Counted from the stretch's first letter, positions 1 through 10,764 are shown. The stretch: DNA of 64,000 bases from Rhodospirillaceae bacterium (GCA_902615805.1 CACMQH010000001.1:283222-347221), one strand, 5' to 3'. Notes: a model not told the origin generated them from the sequence alone. Numbers and translations: made by a program.

Positions 1-1
1 T

Positions 2-217
2 TATAGGCAAGGCAAGTACGATCTAGCTGTCCTAGAATTAGAAAAGGCTGTAGGGTTAATACCTAATGATCCTGTTATTAATGATCATCTTGGGGATGCC
101 CTGTTTAGAGCTGGGTATTACAATGAAGCTAGATATCAATGGAATAGAGCCCTATTATATGAACCAGAGAAAGAACTTAAAGAAAATATAAAATTCAAGT
201 TAAAAAAAGGACTTTAA
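2..217 (+). CDS. C-terminal fragment of TPR-repeat protein (5' end outside window)
   Basis: Open frame from base 2: YRQGKYDLAVLELEKAVGLIPNDPVINDHLGDALFRAGYYNEARYQWNRALLYEP..., TPR-like, stop TAA at 215-217. Confidence 0.8.
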   Translation, partial: YRQGKYDLAVLELEKAVGLIPNDPVINDHLGDALFRAGYYNEARYQWNRALLYEPEKELKENIKFKLKKGL

Positions 218-225
218 TTTTTTCT

Positions 226-1089
226 ATGCATTCTGACTATATAGAAGAGTTCGCTTTAGCAAAGCTAAATTTAAGTTTTAAAGTTTTAAAAAAGTTACCA
301 AATAATTTTCATCAAATAGAAAGTTATATAACTTTTCTACCGAATATTTATGATCATTTAATTATTAAGAAAAGCTTACAAAATAAAATTGTTATAAATG
401 GTAAGTTTGCTAATCAATTAATATCAAATGGAGGTGATACATTAATTAAAAAATCTATAAAACTTTTATCTAATTTATTAAACCTAAAAGTATGCTTAGA
501 AGTTAATTTAAAAAAAAATATTCCTCTTAACTCAGGATTAGGTGGAGGGTCTGCAGATGCTGCAGCTATAGTAAGAGCTATTATAAAACTTTATAAAATT
601 AAAAATAATAAATTAATTATTAATAACTTATCAAAAATTGGTTCTGATGTTCCAGCATGTTTTTTGTCTAAAAATGTGAAAGTCAGTGGAACTGGAGAAA
701 TTTTACAGCCAATAAAATTATTAAATAAAAAACTATGGGCCTTATTAATAAAACCTAAAAGCAACTATTCAACAAAGAATATTTTTGAAAGTTTTAATAA
801 TTCTTTTGCTAAAACAACTAAATTTGAACTCACCTTAAATAACCTAATTAATGATATGAATAAATATAATAACTCATTAGAAAAAACAGTTTGTAGAATA
901 GAAAAAAATGTTAAGAACGTACTATCCTGTCTTTATAACTTTAACAGCTTAACAATACCTCGTATTACAGGAAGTGGGAGTACAGTCTTTGTATTATTTA
1001 AAACTAAAGAAGATTTAAAAATTTATAAGAAAAAACTAAGTTTTAGCGAAAAAGATTACTGGATTCAATACTCACACTTAATATTATAG
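226..1089 (+). CDS. ispE: 4-diphosphocytidyl-2-C-methyl-D-erythritol kinase
   Basis: GHMP kinase motif PLNSGLGGGSADAAA, SDVPACF, ITGSGSTVF. Confidence 0.93.
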   Translation: MHSDYIEEFALAKLNLSFKVLKKLPNNFHQIESYITFLPNIYDHLIIKKSLQNKIVINGKFANQLISNGGDTLIKKSIKLLSNLLNLKVCLEVNLKKNIPLNSGLGGGSADAAAIVRAIIKLYKIKNNKLIINNLSKIGSDVPACFLSKNVKVSGTGEILQPIKLLNKKLWALLIKPKSNYSTKNIFESFNNSFAKTTKFELTLNNLINDMNKYNNSLEKTVCRIEKNVKNVLSCLYNFNSLTIPRITGSGSTVFVLFKTKEDLKIYKKKLSFSEKDYWIQYSHLIL

Positions 1090-1092
1090 ATT

Positions 1093-1941
1093 TTAATTTT
1101 TTGTTAATAAAAAGGTATTTGATAGCAAACAGTGTATTGTCATGGGACCAACTCCCCCAGGTACCGGAGATATAAATGAAACTTTTTTTATTACATCTTC
1201 ATAATCTACATCACCAACAATTTTTCTTAATCCATTTTTATCCTCAATAACATTTATTCCTACATCTATTATAACTGCATTTTCCTTAACCCATTCTTTT
1301 TTTACAAAATTAGGCTTTCCTATAGCTGCAATAATAATATCAGAGCTTAAACACAAGTCTTTTAAATTTTTTGATTTTGAATGGGCAAGTGTTACTGTAG
1401 CATTTTTATTTGTTAATAAAAATGATAAAGGTTTTCCTACTATATTTGATCTTCCTAATATAATAACTTTTTTTCCTTCTAAGTCTAAAATACTTTCAAG
1501 CATTTTATAACAGCCTAAAGGCGTACAAGGTATAACTTTAGGTCTTCCTAAGGCTAATAAGCCTATATTTTTTGAATTAAAGCCATCAACATCTTTCTCT
1601 ATACTAATTCTGTCTATTACCTTATTGCTATTAATATGATTCGGTAAAGGTAATTGTACTAGGATACTGTCCACCGAAATATTGGCATTGGCCTCATCAA
1701 TAACCTTTAATAAATTATTTTCACTTACATCTTTACTTAATCTAATAATAGTAGATTTAATACCGACCTCTGCTGCTTTTTTTTCCTTATTTTTAACATA
1801 AACCTGACTGGCCGGGTTATCTCCAACTAAAATCACTAACAAGTGTGGTTTCCTTCCATATTCATTGTTATATGAAAGTATTTTTTTACTTAATTCATCA
1901 TTAAGACTTTTAGCTAATAATTTTCCATCTAATATTTTCAT
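1093..1941 (-). CDS. folD: Bifunctional methylenetetrahydrofolate dehydrogenase/cyclohydrolase
   Basis: VGDNPASQVYVKNKEKKAAEVGI, ILGRSNIVGKPLS, PVPGGVGPMT. Confidence 0.97.
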   Translation of the reverse strand: MKILDGKLLAKSLNDELSKKILSYNNEYGRKPHLLVILVGDNPASQVYVKNKEKKAAEVGIKSTIIRLSKDVSENNLLKVIDEANANISVDSILVQLPLPNHINSNKVIDRISIEKDVDGFNSKNIGLLALGRPKVIPCTPLGCYKMLESILDLEGKKVIILGRSNIVGKPLSFLLTNKNATVTLAHSKSKNLKDLCLSSDIIIAAIGKPNFVKKEWVKENAVIIDVGINVIEDKNGLRKIVGDVDYEDVIKKVSFISPVPGGVGPMTIHCLLSNTFLLTKN

Positions 1942-2008
1942 TTGCCGTATAAAAAAAATATTTTATAATGTTGCTCAATTCTTAAACAAATGCAATATTA
2001 ATAATTGT

Positions 2009-2083
2009 TGGGGGATAGTTTAATTGGTAGAACAGCGGGTTTTGATCCCGTCAGTCCAGGTTCGAGTCCCGGTCCCCCAGCCA
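2009..2083 (+). tRNA. tRNA-Gln(TTG), CCA encoded
   Basis: TGGGGGA/TCCCCCA acceptor, GCGGG-TTTTGAT-CCCGT anticodon arm, TTCGAGT T-loop, 3' CCA. Confidence 0.95.
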
Positions 2084-2095
2084 ATTGAAATGTAA

Positions 2096-2428
2096 ATGAT
2101 GTTTAAGTTTTTTTTAATATTTAATTTTTTAATCTTAATTACTAATACTCATGGGTCTGAGGAAAATGGTAAAAACTTTATTAAACAATTATTAAAATGG
2201 AATATTGATTTTTTGAAGTTAGATAACTTTAAAGCAGGAGCTGGATGTATGACTTCAAATAGCCAAGAATACAATGCTTTAGGATTGAGCTATAATCTAG
2301 CAGACATAGAATATGCTAAGAAAATTGCTTTACAAGGATGTGAACAAATGAAGAAAAAAAATAAGATCCTTACCGAGTGTAAATGCGAAATTATATATGT
2401 AAATAATAATCTTGTAATAAAGGAATAA
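2096..2428 (+). CDS. Small secreted Cys-containing protein of unknown function
   Basis: N-terminal signal peptide; four Cys in mature part; lies 12 nt after tRNA-Gln. Confidence 0.7.
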   Translation: MMFKFFLIFNFLILITNTHGSEENGKNFIKQLLKWNIDFLKLDNFKAGAGCMTSNSQEYNALGLSYNLADIEYAKKIALQGCEQMKKKNKILTECKCEIIYVNNNLVIKE

Positions 2429-2434
2429 TAATTT

Positions 2435-3739
2435 ATGAAAAAAGTTTATGATTTTGGTAATGACATATTAAATAATTATAAAAGTTTTAATATTGACGAT
2501 GTAGAAGTTATTACTTCTGAAAATACTAGTCTTTCAGTAAAATCTAGACAGCAAAAACTAGAAAATATTGAAAGATCAGAAAATTTCAATATAAGTATCA
2601 ACATTTATAAAGATAAAAAAAAAGCTACAATTTCATCTAATAATATAGATAGTACTGATGCTAAAGAATATTTAGAAAAGGGTAGCGCAATGGTAAAATC
2701 TATGCCAATAGATGAATACAGTGGTTTAGCTGATAAAAAGGATTATGCTAGTGAAATAGATGATTTAGAGCTAGAAGATACAACCCAACTAAGTGAAAAA
2801 CAGCTTTTGGATCAAGCATTGTTAGCTGAAGATGCTATGCTAAAAAATAAAAAGATAACTAACTCAGAAGGTGCAACGAGAAGTTTTTCTAAAAACACAT
2901 ATAATATAATAAACTCTAAAGGCTTTAATGCAAAATATAGTAAAACCTTTCATTCAATATCATCTATAGCTATTGCAGGATCAGATACTAATATGCAAAG
3001 GGACTATGAATATTCTGCTGCAACACATGCAAGTGATTTGTTGCTAGCAGAAGAAGTAGGTTTTCTGGCTGCCAAAAGAGCTGCTTCTAGGCTTAATTCT
3101 AAGAAAATAAAAAGCTGTACCTTAGATGTCATTTTTGAACCCAGAGTTGCTAAAAGCATTTTGTCATCATTCTGCTCTTGTGCTTCAGGAACATCTATTG
3201 CTAGAGGAACAAGTTTTTTAAATAATAAATTAAATACTTCAATATTTAAAAAAAATATCAATATAACCAATAACCCTAAACTAAAAAAAGGAATAGGTTC
3301 TTCTCCATATGATTCCAGTGGCATAAAAACAGAGAATATTTCTATAGTTCAAGATGGAATATTTAAAAATTATTTTCTTAATATTAGAAGTGCTAGACAA
3401 CTAAGAATGGCTATTAACGGTAACTCTTCTCCATCAAATTTGATATTAAATAAGGGTGATCAAGATATAAAGACTATTATTAAAAATATTAAAAATGGTT
3501 TTTTAGTTACTGAAATGTTAGGAATGAGTTTTAATCCAATAAATGGAGACTATAGTAGGGGTGCAACTGGATTTAAAATTGAAAATGGTGAAATTACTTA
3601 TCCTGTAAGTGAAGTTACTATCGCTGGAAATCTAGCAGAGATGCTAAAGAATTTAATTCCAGCCAACGACTTAAAAATTAATGATAATATAAATAGTCCT
3701 TCAATTCTAATAGAAGGTATGACACTCGCAGGTTTATAA
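2435..3739 (+). CDS. pmbA: PmbA/TldD family metalloprotease-like protein
   Basis: NGDYSRGATGFKIENGEITYPVSEVTIAGNLAEML C-terminal motif. Confidence 0.9.
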   Translation: MKKVYDFGNDILNNYKSFNIDDVEVITSENTSLSVKSRQQKLENIERSENFNISINIYKDKKKATISSNNIDSTDAKEYLEKGSAMVKSMPIDEYSGLADKKDYASEIDDLELEDTTQLSEKQLLDQALLAEDAMLKNKKITNSEGATRSFSKNTYNIINSKGFNAKYSKTFHSISSIAIAGSDTNMQRDYEYSAATHASDLLLAEEVGFLAAKRAASRLNSKKIKSCTLDVIFEPRVAKSILSSFCSCASGTSIARGTSFLNNKLNTSIFKKNINITNNPKLKKGIGSSPYDSSGIKTENISIVQDGIFKNYFLNIRSARQLRMAINGNSSPSNLILNKGDQDIKTIIKNIKNGFLVTEMLGMSFNPINGDYSRGATGFKIENGEITYPVSEVTIAGNLAEMLKNLIPANDLKINDNINSPSILIEGMTLAGL

Positions 3740-3742
3740 ATA

Positions 3743-4990
3743 ATGGGAATAAAAGCTTATAATGTTTTACTTTATCTATTCCTTCCCATTATAATATTTT
3801 TTTTTTTTTTAAGAGTACTATTAGGAAAAGAAGATAAGAATAGATTTTTAGAGAAGCTTTGCTTTATTACAAAAGCAAGACCTGTAGGTAGGTTAGTGTG
3901 GATACATGCCTGTAGTGTTGGAGAAGTTAGATCTTCTTATAATATTATAAAAAGTTTTATAAAAGATGGTTACAAAGTACTTGTGACTACTAACACTTAT
4001 TTATCGTCATTAGATGTAAAAAATAAATTTTCTGATAATGTTGTGCACCAATATCTTCCCCTAGATATAAAATTTTTCATTAAAAAATTTTTAAAATACT
4101 GGAGACCAACAAAATTAATCTTAGTTGAGTCAGAAATATGGCCTAATGTTATTTACCTTGCAAATAAATTAGAAATTCCTTTATTTTTAATTCAAGCGCG
4201 TTTTTCTGATAACAGCATTAAAAAATGGTCTATATTTGGAAACTTTTTTAAACATTTATTAGAAAAATTTTCACTAATAATCCCTCAGTCATTTTTAGAT
4301 AAAGAAAAATTGGAAAGTTATACTAATAATAAAATGCATATAGTAGCTAATCTAAAGTTTAGCTCGGATATCCTAAAGTTCTCTACCAAAGAAAAAAATA
4401 ATTTACAAAAGTCCCTTGCAAAGAGAACTATTATATCTGCTGTAAGCACACATAAAGGAGAAGAAGAAATTATCATTAAACAAATAGGAGGTTTGATATC
4501 TAAAAAGAATATTTTGCTTATAATTCAACCAAGACACCCTGATAGAAGTAATAAAATCATTTCACTGCTTAAAAAGCAAAATTTAATATTTAAACAAAGG
4601 TCTAAAAAAGAAGTTCCGAATCATACTACTAGAGTCTTTTTATTTGATACATTTGGAGAAACTGGATTATTGATGTCAATTTCAAATATAATTATACTTG
4701 GAGGAACTTTAGTATCAATAGGAGGACACAACCCGATAGAAGCCGCGCAATATGGAAAATGTATTGTTGTAGGACCATATGTTAATAAAATAGAGGAAAT
4801 AGTTAACGACTTTCTAAAGCATAGAGCAATAAAAAAAATTAAAAAAAGTGAACAATTAAATTATTTATTAGAAAAGTTAATATATGACAAAAAACAACTT
4901 AAAACGCTGAGCTTTAATGCAAAGGAACTAACAAAAAAATATTTAAATACCACATCATTTATTTATAAGAAAATTGAAAGTTTTAAATGA
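3743..4990 (+). CDS. waaA: 3-deoxy-D-manno-octulosonic acid transferase
   Basis: WIHACSVGEVRSS, ESEIWPNVI, GGHNPIEAAQYGKCIVVGP. Confidence 0.93.
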   Translation: MGIKAYNVLLYLFLPIIIFFFFLRVLLGKEDKNRFLEKLCFITKARPVGRLVWIHACSVGEVRSSYNIIKSFIKDGYKVLVTTNTYLSSLDVKNKFSDNVVHQYLPLDIKFFIKKFLKYWRPTKLILVESEIWPNVIYLANKLEIPLFLIQARFSDNSIKKWSIFGNFFKHLLEKFSLIIPQSFLDKEKLESYTNNKMHIVANLKFSSDILKFSTKEKNNLQKSLAKRTIISAVSTHKGEEEIIIKQIGGLISKKNILLIIQPRHPDRSNKIISLLKKQNLIFKQRSKKEVPNHTTRVFLFDTFGETGLLMSISNIIILGGTLVSIGGHNPIEAAQYGKCIVVGPYVNKIEEIVNDFLKHRAIKKIKKSEQLNYLLEKLIYDKKQLKTLSFNAKELTKKYLNTTSFIYKKIESFK

Positions 4991-5967
4991 AAACACCTTC
5001 ATATTGGTATAAGGAAAAATCTTTAATGTCTTCATTACTTCAGCCTTTGTCATATTTATGGATAACATTATCTTATTTAAGAAAAGCCTTCAAAAAAAAA
5101 TATTATTTTAATACTCCTATAATCTGTGTTGGAAATGTAATTGCCGGAGGAGGAGGAAAAACACCTTTAGTTATAGAAATTTGCAAATATTATAAAAAAA
5201 ATAAAACTAATATTCATATAATTTACAAAGCATATAAAACTAAAATTAAAGAAAAAGTAATTAATGTTAATAGTCTTCAAGATAATAAATATATAGATGA
5301 TGAAGCAATTTTAATTTCTAAATATGCTGAAACATGGGTTTGCAAAAAAAGAAAATATGGTATTCAAGCAGCAATAAAATCAGGTGCTGAATTAATAGTT
5401 CTAGATGATGGATTACAAGATACGAGTATAGTTAAAAATGTTAATATTCTTGTTTCTAATAAGAATCAGGGAAATGGAAATAATAAAATTATTCCTGCTG
5501 GCCCACTTAGAGAGACAATAAGTTCTGCCACTAGAAAGAGTAGTTGCATTTTTTTTTATGGAAAAAAAGATTCATTTATTAAGTATTTTAATGATTATAA
5601 AAAAAATATTTTTTTTGGTGAAATATTTATAGATTTGAAAGAAATGGTTAAAATTAGTAGAAAGAAAGTTATTGCCTTTGCTGGAATAGCACATCCTAAA
5701 AACTTTTTTAACCTATTATATAATCAGAATATAAATTTAATTGATACAATATCTTTTCCTGACCATTACAAGTATAAGGAAAATGATATTAAAAAAATAT
5801 TATTGTTATGCAGAAAGAAATCTGCTATTCCAGTTACAACCTACAAAGATTATGTTAAAATCCCTGCTGACTTAAAAAAAGACTTTTCAGTAATAGATAT
5901 ATATATAAAATTTGATAAAGAAAAATTTTTCAGTTATATAAATAAAAAAATAAAATTCAATGTTTAA
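4987..5967 (+). CDS. lpxK: Tetraacyldisaccharide 4'-kinase
   Basis: VGNVIAGGGGKTPLV P-loop, LIVLDDGLQD; overlaps waaA stop. Confidence 0.93.
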   Translation: MKTPSYWYKEKSLMSSLLQPLSYLWITLSYLRKAFKKKYYFNTPIICVGNVIAGGGGKTPLVIEICKYYKKNKTNIHIIYKAYKTKIKEKVINVNSLQDNKYIDDEAILISKYAETWVCKKRKYGIQAAIKSGAELIVLDDGLQDTSIVKNVNILVSNKNQGNGNNKIIPAGPLRETISSATRKSSCIFFYGKKDSFIKYFNDYKKNIFFGEIFIDLKEMVKISRKKVIAFAGIAHPKNFFNLLYNQNINLIDTISFPDHYKYKENDIKKILLLCRKKSAIPVTTYKDYVKIPADLKKDFSVIDIYIKFDKEKFFSYINKKIKFNV

Positions 5968-6856
5968 AATATTAATAGATTTTTTTGTAGGAACAGTCTT
6001 ATTTATTATTTTTTTAATATTAAAGGTACTTGGGAAAAGAATATCCTCTAATTTGTGTGCAACGATATTTTCTACCTTTGGCGCTTTAACAAAGTTTGAA
6101 CACATAGCAAAAAAAAATATTCTATTTGTATGGCCTGAAAAGAAAGACACTGAAATTAAAAAAATTACAAATAAAATGTGGAAAAATATTGGTAGAAATT
6201 TTGGAGAATTAATACATTTAAAAAACTACAACCCCCTAGGTTGCCCTCAAACAAAAATAATTGATTTAAAAAAAGTTGAACAATTGATCTCTTTAAATAA
6301 TAAAAAAAAACGAGGAATAGTTTTTTTTTCTGCTCACTATGGAAATTGGGAGTTAGGGCCTATTATAATTAAAAGTCTAGGCTTAGATCCACTATGTGTA
6401 TATAGAAAGTCAAATAATAAATTTGTTGAACTTTTAATACAAAATATTAGAGGAAAAAATGCAACATATGCTCCAAAAGGCGATATAGGAGCAAAAAAAT
6501 CTTATTTATGGTTAAGAAAGGGAAAAAGCCTAGCTTTATTAATGGACCAAAAATTAAATGAAGGTCTATCTATAGACTTTCTTGGAAAGCCTGCTAACAC
6601 TGCCAGTTTTATTGCAGACATTGCAATAAGAATGAATCTTGATATTGTTCCAATAAAATTTTCTAGAGATATAAATGATCATAACATCATAACCTTTTAT
6701 AAAAAAATTAATATGCCTAAAAATAATCTAAGCAAAAATAAAAAAATAAGCTTTATACTCAAGCAAGTTAATGATGTAATGAGTCAATGGATTAAAGATC
6801 AGCCAGAAAACTGGCTATGGATTCATAGAAGATGGCAAAAAGATTTATACGTATGA
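5960..6856 (+). CDS. Lipid A biosynthesis acyltransferase (LpxL/HtrB family)
   Basis: SAHYGNWELGP, LLMDQKLNEGLSIDFLGKPANTASF, WLWIHRRWQ. Confidence 0.88.
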   Translation: MFKILIDFFVGTVLFIIFLILKVLGKRISSNLCATIFSTFGALTKFEHIAKKNILFVWPEKKDTEIKKITNKMWKNIGRNFGELIHLKNYNPLGCPQTKIIDLKKVEQLISLNNKKKRGIVFFSAHYGNWELGPIIIKSLGLDPLCVYRKSNNKFVELLIQNIRGKNATYAPKGDIGAKKSYLWLRKGKSLALLMDQKLNEGLSIDFLGKPANTASFIADIAIRMNLDIVPIKFSRDINDHNIITFYKKINMPKNNLSKNKKISFILKQVNDVMSQWIKDQPENWLWIHRRWQKDLYV

Positions 6857-7672
6857 TTATTCTTTATTTTTTATCAAGAGCTGAGGGTCTATTCTAGTGC
6901 CATTTATTTCCATTCTCCAATCTAAATGAGGACCAGTAGATCTGCCAGTAGATCCTACTCTTCCAATTTCCTGTCCTAAATGTACTTTTTCACCAACCTT
7001 AACAAAAATTTCTGATAAATGTAAGAGTGAAGAAGTTAAGCCCAAACCGTGAGATATAATTATAGTACCACCAGAAAAATAGAGATCATCCTCAGTAAGA
7101 ACAACTACCCCGTCACTTGGTGATACCACTATTGTTCCTTTTTTATTGGCTATATCAATACCATAATGAGGCCTTTTTGGTACTCCATTAAGAATTCTTT
7201 GACTTCCATAAACTCCTGTTATAATACCTTTCACAGGCATAATAAAACCTGCTTTATAATATGAAAAATTATAAAATATTTTTTTTGATTTTTTAATTAA
7301 TGCTACTTCTCTTTTTATTCTATCATAGTAACTTTTTGGTGGAGTAACTTTATTTTTGTCTAAATTATCAATCTTTTGTATTTTATAGTTTCTTTCACTA
7401 ATATTAACTTTTTTAGTTAAAATTCTTCCTGAGTCATAAATAACTTTTACAATTGATTGATTTTTATGCTTTCTTTTGAATCCTAATAAAAAATTTCCAT
7501 AATCGTCTACAGGAATTATTTGATCATCAAAAAAAACTTTTCCATCTTGCTCTAGTTTTCCAAAAACTAAACCTCCTTGAATAAAGTTTCCTTCTAAGCC
7601 TAATGCGTTTACGCCCGAACATAATAAAAAAAATAAAAAAATAAAATTTTTATATAGGTTATTTTTCTTCAT
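6857..7672 (-). CDS. M23 family metallopeptidase
   Basis: RPHYGIDIANKKGTIVVSPSDGVV, HLDWRMEING; start moved to MKKNNLYKN signal peptide inside the ORF. Confidence 0.88.
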   Translation of the reverse strand: MKKNNLYKNFIFLFFLLCSGVNALGLEGNFIQGGLVFGKLEQDGKVFFDDQIIPVDDYGNFLLGFKRKHKNQSIVKVIYDSGRILTKKVNISERNYKIQKIDNLDKNKVTPPKSYYDRIKREVALIKKSKKIFYNFSYYKAGFIMPVKGIITGVYGSQRILNGVPKRPHYGIDIANKKGTIVVSPSDGVVVLTEDDLYFSGGTIIISHGLGLTSSLLHLSEIFVKVGEKVHLGQEIGRVGSTGRSTGPHLDWRMEINGTRIDPQLLIKNKE

Positions 7673-8978
7673 AGCTAGTAATTTTGGCTTTAGCTTTACC
7701 ATCTACAAACTTCAAGATCACATCTTTATAGTTTTTCAAAGTGTTTATATTTTTAATTAATTTATTATCCGTACTTTTTATTACAACAAAGCCTTTTTCC
7801 AACCACCTTTCATAAGAACATGAGCGTAATATACTAACTTTACTTTTCATTAAATCTGATTTTTTTTTTACTAATGCATTAAAACTTTGCTGAAAAAAAT
7901 TAAATTGTCTGAATAAATTGGAATTATAATCCTTTATTTTTCTATCTTGTTTTATTAAGTTCAAACCCTTAATTAAACTATCTATTCTTTTAATATAATT
8001 ATGAATAAAACTTCTTATTTTTTCATATTCAGAATTTAATTTTCCTTCTAAACCGGATAAAAATAAATATGGATCTACAATTTTTGCCTCATACGTATCT
8101 AATTTATACATTTTTAAATTAATAAGGCTTTCTATATAATTTTTTTTATTTTCTGATAGAAGGTCTAATCTTTCCATAAGTTCTTTTTTTTCTGGTACTA
8201 CTACATCAGCAGCAGCTGTAGGAGTTGAAGCTCTGTAGTCAGACACAAAGTCTGAAATAGAAAAGTCAGTTTCATGTCCAACAGCAGATATTATTGGAAT
8301 ATCTGAATTAAAAATTGCATGCGCAATCTTCTCACTATTAAAACTCATTAAATCCTCTAAGCTTCCTCCTCCCCTTGCTAAAATAATAACATCTGGTTTT
8401 TTTTTTAAACTATTTAAACCTAAAATAGCACTTTCAATTTCTTGTTCTGCATTATTTCCCTGAACAGCTACAGGCCACAATAAAATGTTACTAGGAAACC
8501 TTTCCTTAATTCTTTTTTTAATATCTTCAATCACAGCACCAGTAGGGGATGTGATAATTCCTATAATATTTGGAATATAAGGCAACTTTTTCTTATTTTT
8601 TTCATCAAAATAACCTAGCTTCTGCAATTTTTTTTTTCTTTGCTCTATTAACTGTAATAATGCACCTTCACCTGCGAAAGATATATTTTCTACTATAAAA
8701 TTATAGTTAGACCTAGGCATATAAGTACTTATTTTACCTAAAGCTACCACCTCTAAGCCTTCTTCAGGCATTATTTCTAAAAAACTTGCTCTTCCTCTCC
8801 ATATTATGGAGGCTAAATTAGCCTCTTCATCTTTAAGATTAAAATAAAAGTGTCCTGAGTTTGCTCTTGTTAAACCTGAAATCTCTCCTTTTATTTTCAC
8901 TCTATTAAACTGATTTTCTAAACTATGCTTAATGTTAGTGGAAATCTCTGAAACGCTATATTCTGGGATATTTGACAT
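7659..8978 (-). CDS. xseA: Exodeoxyribonuclease VII large subunit
   Basis: GEISGLTRANSGHFYFNLKD, GIITSPTGAVIEDI, ARGGGSLEDLMSFN, SAVGHETDF. Confidence 0.97.
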   Translation of the reverse strand: MSNIPEYSVSEISTNIKHSLENQFNRVKIKGEISGLTRANSGHFYFNLKDEEANLASIIWRGRASFLEIMPEEGLEVVALGKISTYMPRSNYNFIVENISFAGEGALLQLIEQRKKKLQKLGYFDEKNKKKLPYIPNIIGIITSPTGAVIEDIKKRIKERFPSNILLWPVAVQGNNAEQEIESAILGLNSLKKKPDVIILARGGGSLEDLMSFNSEKIAHAIFNSDIPIISAVGHETDFSISDFVSDYRASTPTAAADVVVPEKKELMERLDLLSENKKNYIESLINLKMYKLDTYEAKIVDPYLFLSGLEGKLNSEYEKIRSFIHNYIKRIDSLIKGLNLIKQDRKIKDYNSNLFRQFNFFQQSFNALVKKKSDLMKSKVSILRSCSYERWLEKGFVVIKSTDNKLIKNINTLKNYKDVILKFVDGKAKAKITSYEEK

Positions 8979-9032
8979 AATTGAACTTAACTGTAATTAT
9001 AAGTTTATCATAAATTGGAGAAATTAGAAAAT

Positions 9033-10283
9033 ATGAATGTACTCGTTTTAGGAAGTGGAGGAAGAGAGCATTCATTATGCTATAACCTGATAAAATCTAA
9101 AAAAATTTCAAATTTATGGTGTATGCCTGGGAATGCTGGAATTAATAGAATTGCTAAATTTTCAAAATTAAATACAGATGATAATCAGAGTATACTAGAC
9201 TTTTGTATAAAAAAAAAAATAAACTTAGTCATACCTGGATCAGAAGAATTTTTAGCAAAAGGAGTAGGCGACTATCTTAGGCTTAATGGCATAAAAGTTT
9301 TTGGTCCTTCAAAAAAAAGTGCTCTTTTAGAGTCATCAAAAATTTTTACAAAACAAATTTGCGAAATAGGAAATATCAAGACTGCTAAATGGGAAGTTTT
9401 TAAAAATTCAAAAATAGCTCTTAAAAAAATTAGACAATTAAAATTTCCTATTGTAATAAAGTTAGATAAGCTTGCTGCGGGCAAAGGAGTATTAGTTGCA
9501 AAAGACCTTGAAGATGCTAAACGTTTTTTAAAAAAAGTAGAACAAGGTAAAATAGGTGATAGTAATTCAAAGATTATTATAGAAAAAAAACTTACGGGTA
9601 AGGAAGCAAGCTTTTTTTATGTAGTTGATGGCAATTCCTCAAAATTCATAGGGAGTGCTCAAGATTATAAAAGAGTTGGTGAAAATAATACTGGTCTTAA
9701 TACTGGTGGTATGGGATGTATATCTCCCTCACCATATGAAAATGAAAAAAATATTAAATTAATTAACAAAAAATTTATTGAACCAACAATAAAAGCTATG
9801 AATTTTTTAGGCTATCCTTTCAAAGGTATATTGTATGCCGGTCTTATGTTTACTAAGTCTGATGTCTTTTTAATAGAATATAATATTAGGTTAGGTGATC
9901 CTGAATGTCAGGCGTTAATTGCTCGATTAGCTAGTAACTTTTTAGATATTTGTATTGCTACCGAAGAACAAAAGCTTAAAGATATACAAATTAAACTTAG
10001 TGCAAAAAAAAGTATCTGTATTGTGATGGCTAGTAAAGGATATCCTGAGAATTATAAATCAGGACATACTATTAAAGGTATAGATAAAGTTAATGGTAAT
10101 AATATAGTTTTTCATGCAGGTACTAAACTGAACAAAAATGAAGAGTTAGTTACTAATGGTGGTAGAGTTCTCAATATAATTTCAAAACATCAAACACTAG
10201 AAAAAGCCAAAGCACAAGCTTACAAACTGATTAAAAATATTAAATGTTCTAACCTTTTTTACAGAAAAGATATAGGAGATTGA
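9033..10283 (+). CDS. purD: Phosphoribosylamine-glycine ligase
   Basis: MNVLVLGSGGREHSL, KLDKLAAGKGVLVA, NTGGMGCISP; ORF track start at 9015 is a TTG. Confidence 0.95.
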   Translation: MNVLVLGSGGREHSLCYNLIKSKKISNLWCMPGNAGINRIAKFSKLNTDDNQSILDFCIKKKINLVIPGSEEFLAKGVGDYLRLNGIKVFGPSKKSALLESSKIFTKQICEIGNIKTAKWEVFKNSKIALKKIRQLKFPIVIKLDKLAAGKGVLVAKDLEDAKRFLKKVEQGKIGDSNSKIIIEKKLTGKEASFFYVVDGNSSKFIGSAQDYKRVGENNTGLNTGGMGCISPSPYENEKNIKLINKKFIEPTIKAMNFLGYPFKGILYAGLMFTKSDVFLIEYNIRLGDPECQALIARLASNFLDICIATEEQKLKDIQIKLSAKKSICIVMASKGYPENYKSGHTIKGIDKVNGNNIVFHAGTKLNKNEELVTNGGRVLNIISKHQTLEKAKAQAYKLIKNIKCSNLFYRKDIGD

Positions 10284-10285
10284 TT

Positions 10286-10735
10286 TTATTTTCTTAAATT
10301 TTTAAAAAACTTCTTAAATAGCCCTGAAAACATTTCTTCTCCTATACCTCCATAAATATCAGGCTTAAATCCTTTAAAGTTTTCGTGAAATATTTGAATT
10401 CCATTTTTTACTCCTAAATTATTATCATCATACAAGCCAAAATAAATTGAGCTAATTAGATATTTAGATATTGCATAACTACAAAAAATACAAGGCTCAA
10501 GGGAACTATATATTTTATAACCTTTTAAGTTATTGGTTTTTAATTTTTTTACTGCCTTTTTAATTGCTATATACTCAGCATGAGCTAAAGGATCATTATT
10601 TTTTATTACTAAATTATGTGCTTTTGAAATAATTTTCTTATCATTAAAGATTACTGCTCCAACTGGCACCTCATTTTTTTTTAGAGCTTTTTCTGACTCT
10701 TGGTATGCTACTTTTATTATTTGTGATAGTTTCAA
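10286..10735 (-). CDS. tadA: tRNA adenosine(34) deaminase
   Basis: DPLAHAEYIAIK and SLEPCIFCSYA zinc motifs; apparent TTG start. Confidence 0.88.
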   Translation of the reverse strand: MKLSQIIKVAYQESEKALKKNEVPVGAVIFNDKKIISKAHNLVIKNNDPLAHAEYIAIKKAVKKLKTNNLKGYKIYSSLEPCIFCSYAISKYLISSIYFGLYDDNNLGVKNGIQIFHENFKGFKPDIYGGIGEEMFSGLFKKFFKNLRK

Positions 10736-10764
10736 AATAATTAATTTTAATATTAAGATATTTT

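Noticed and set aside
3004-3324. 106-aa ORF antisense to pmbA
   Set aside because: Antisense shadow ORF of a conserved gene in AT-rich DNA; no independent start or family signature
5887-6150. 87-aa minus ORF across the lpxK/lpxL-like junction
   Set aside because: Overlaps two conserved plus-strand genes; no family signature
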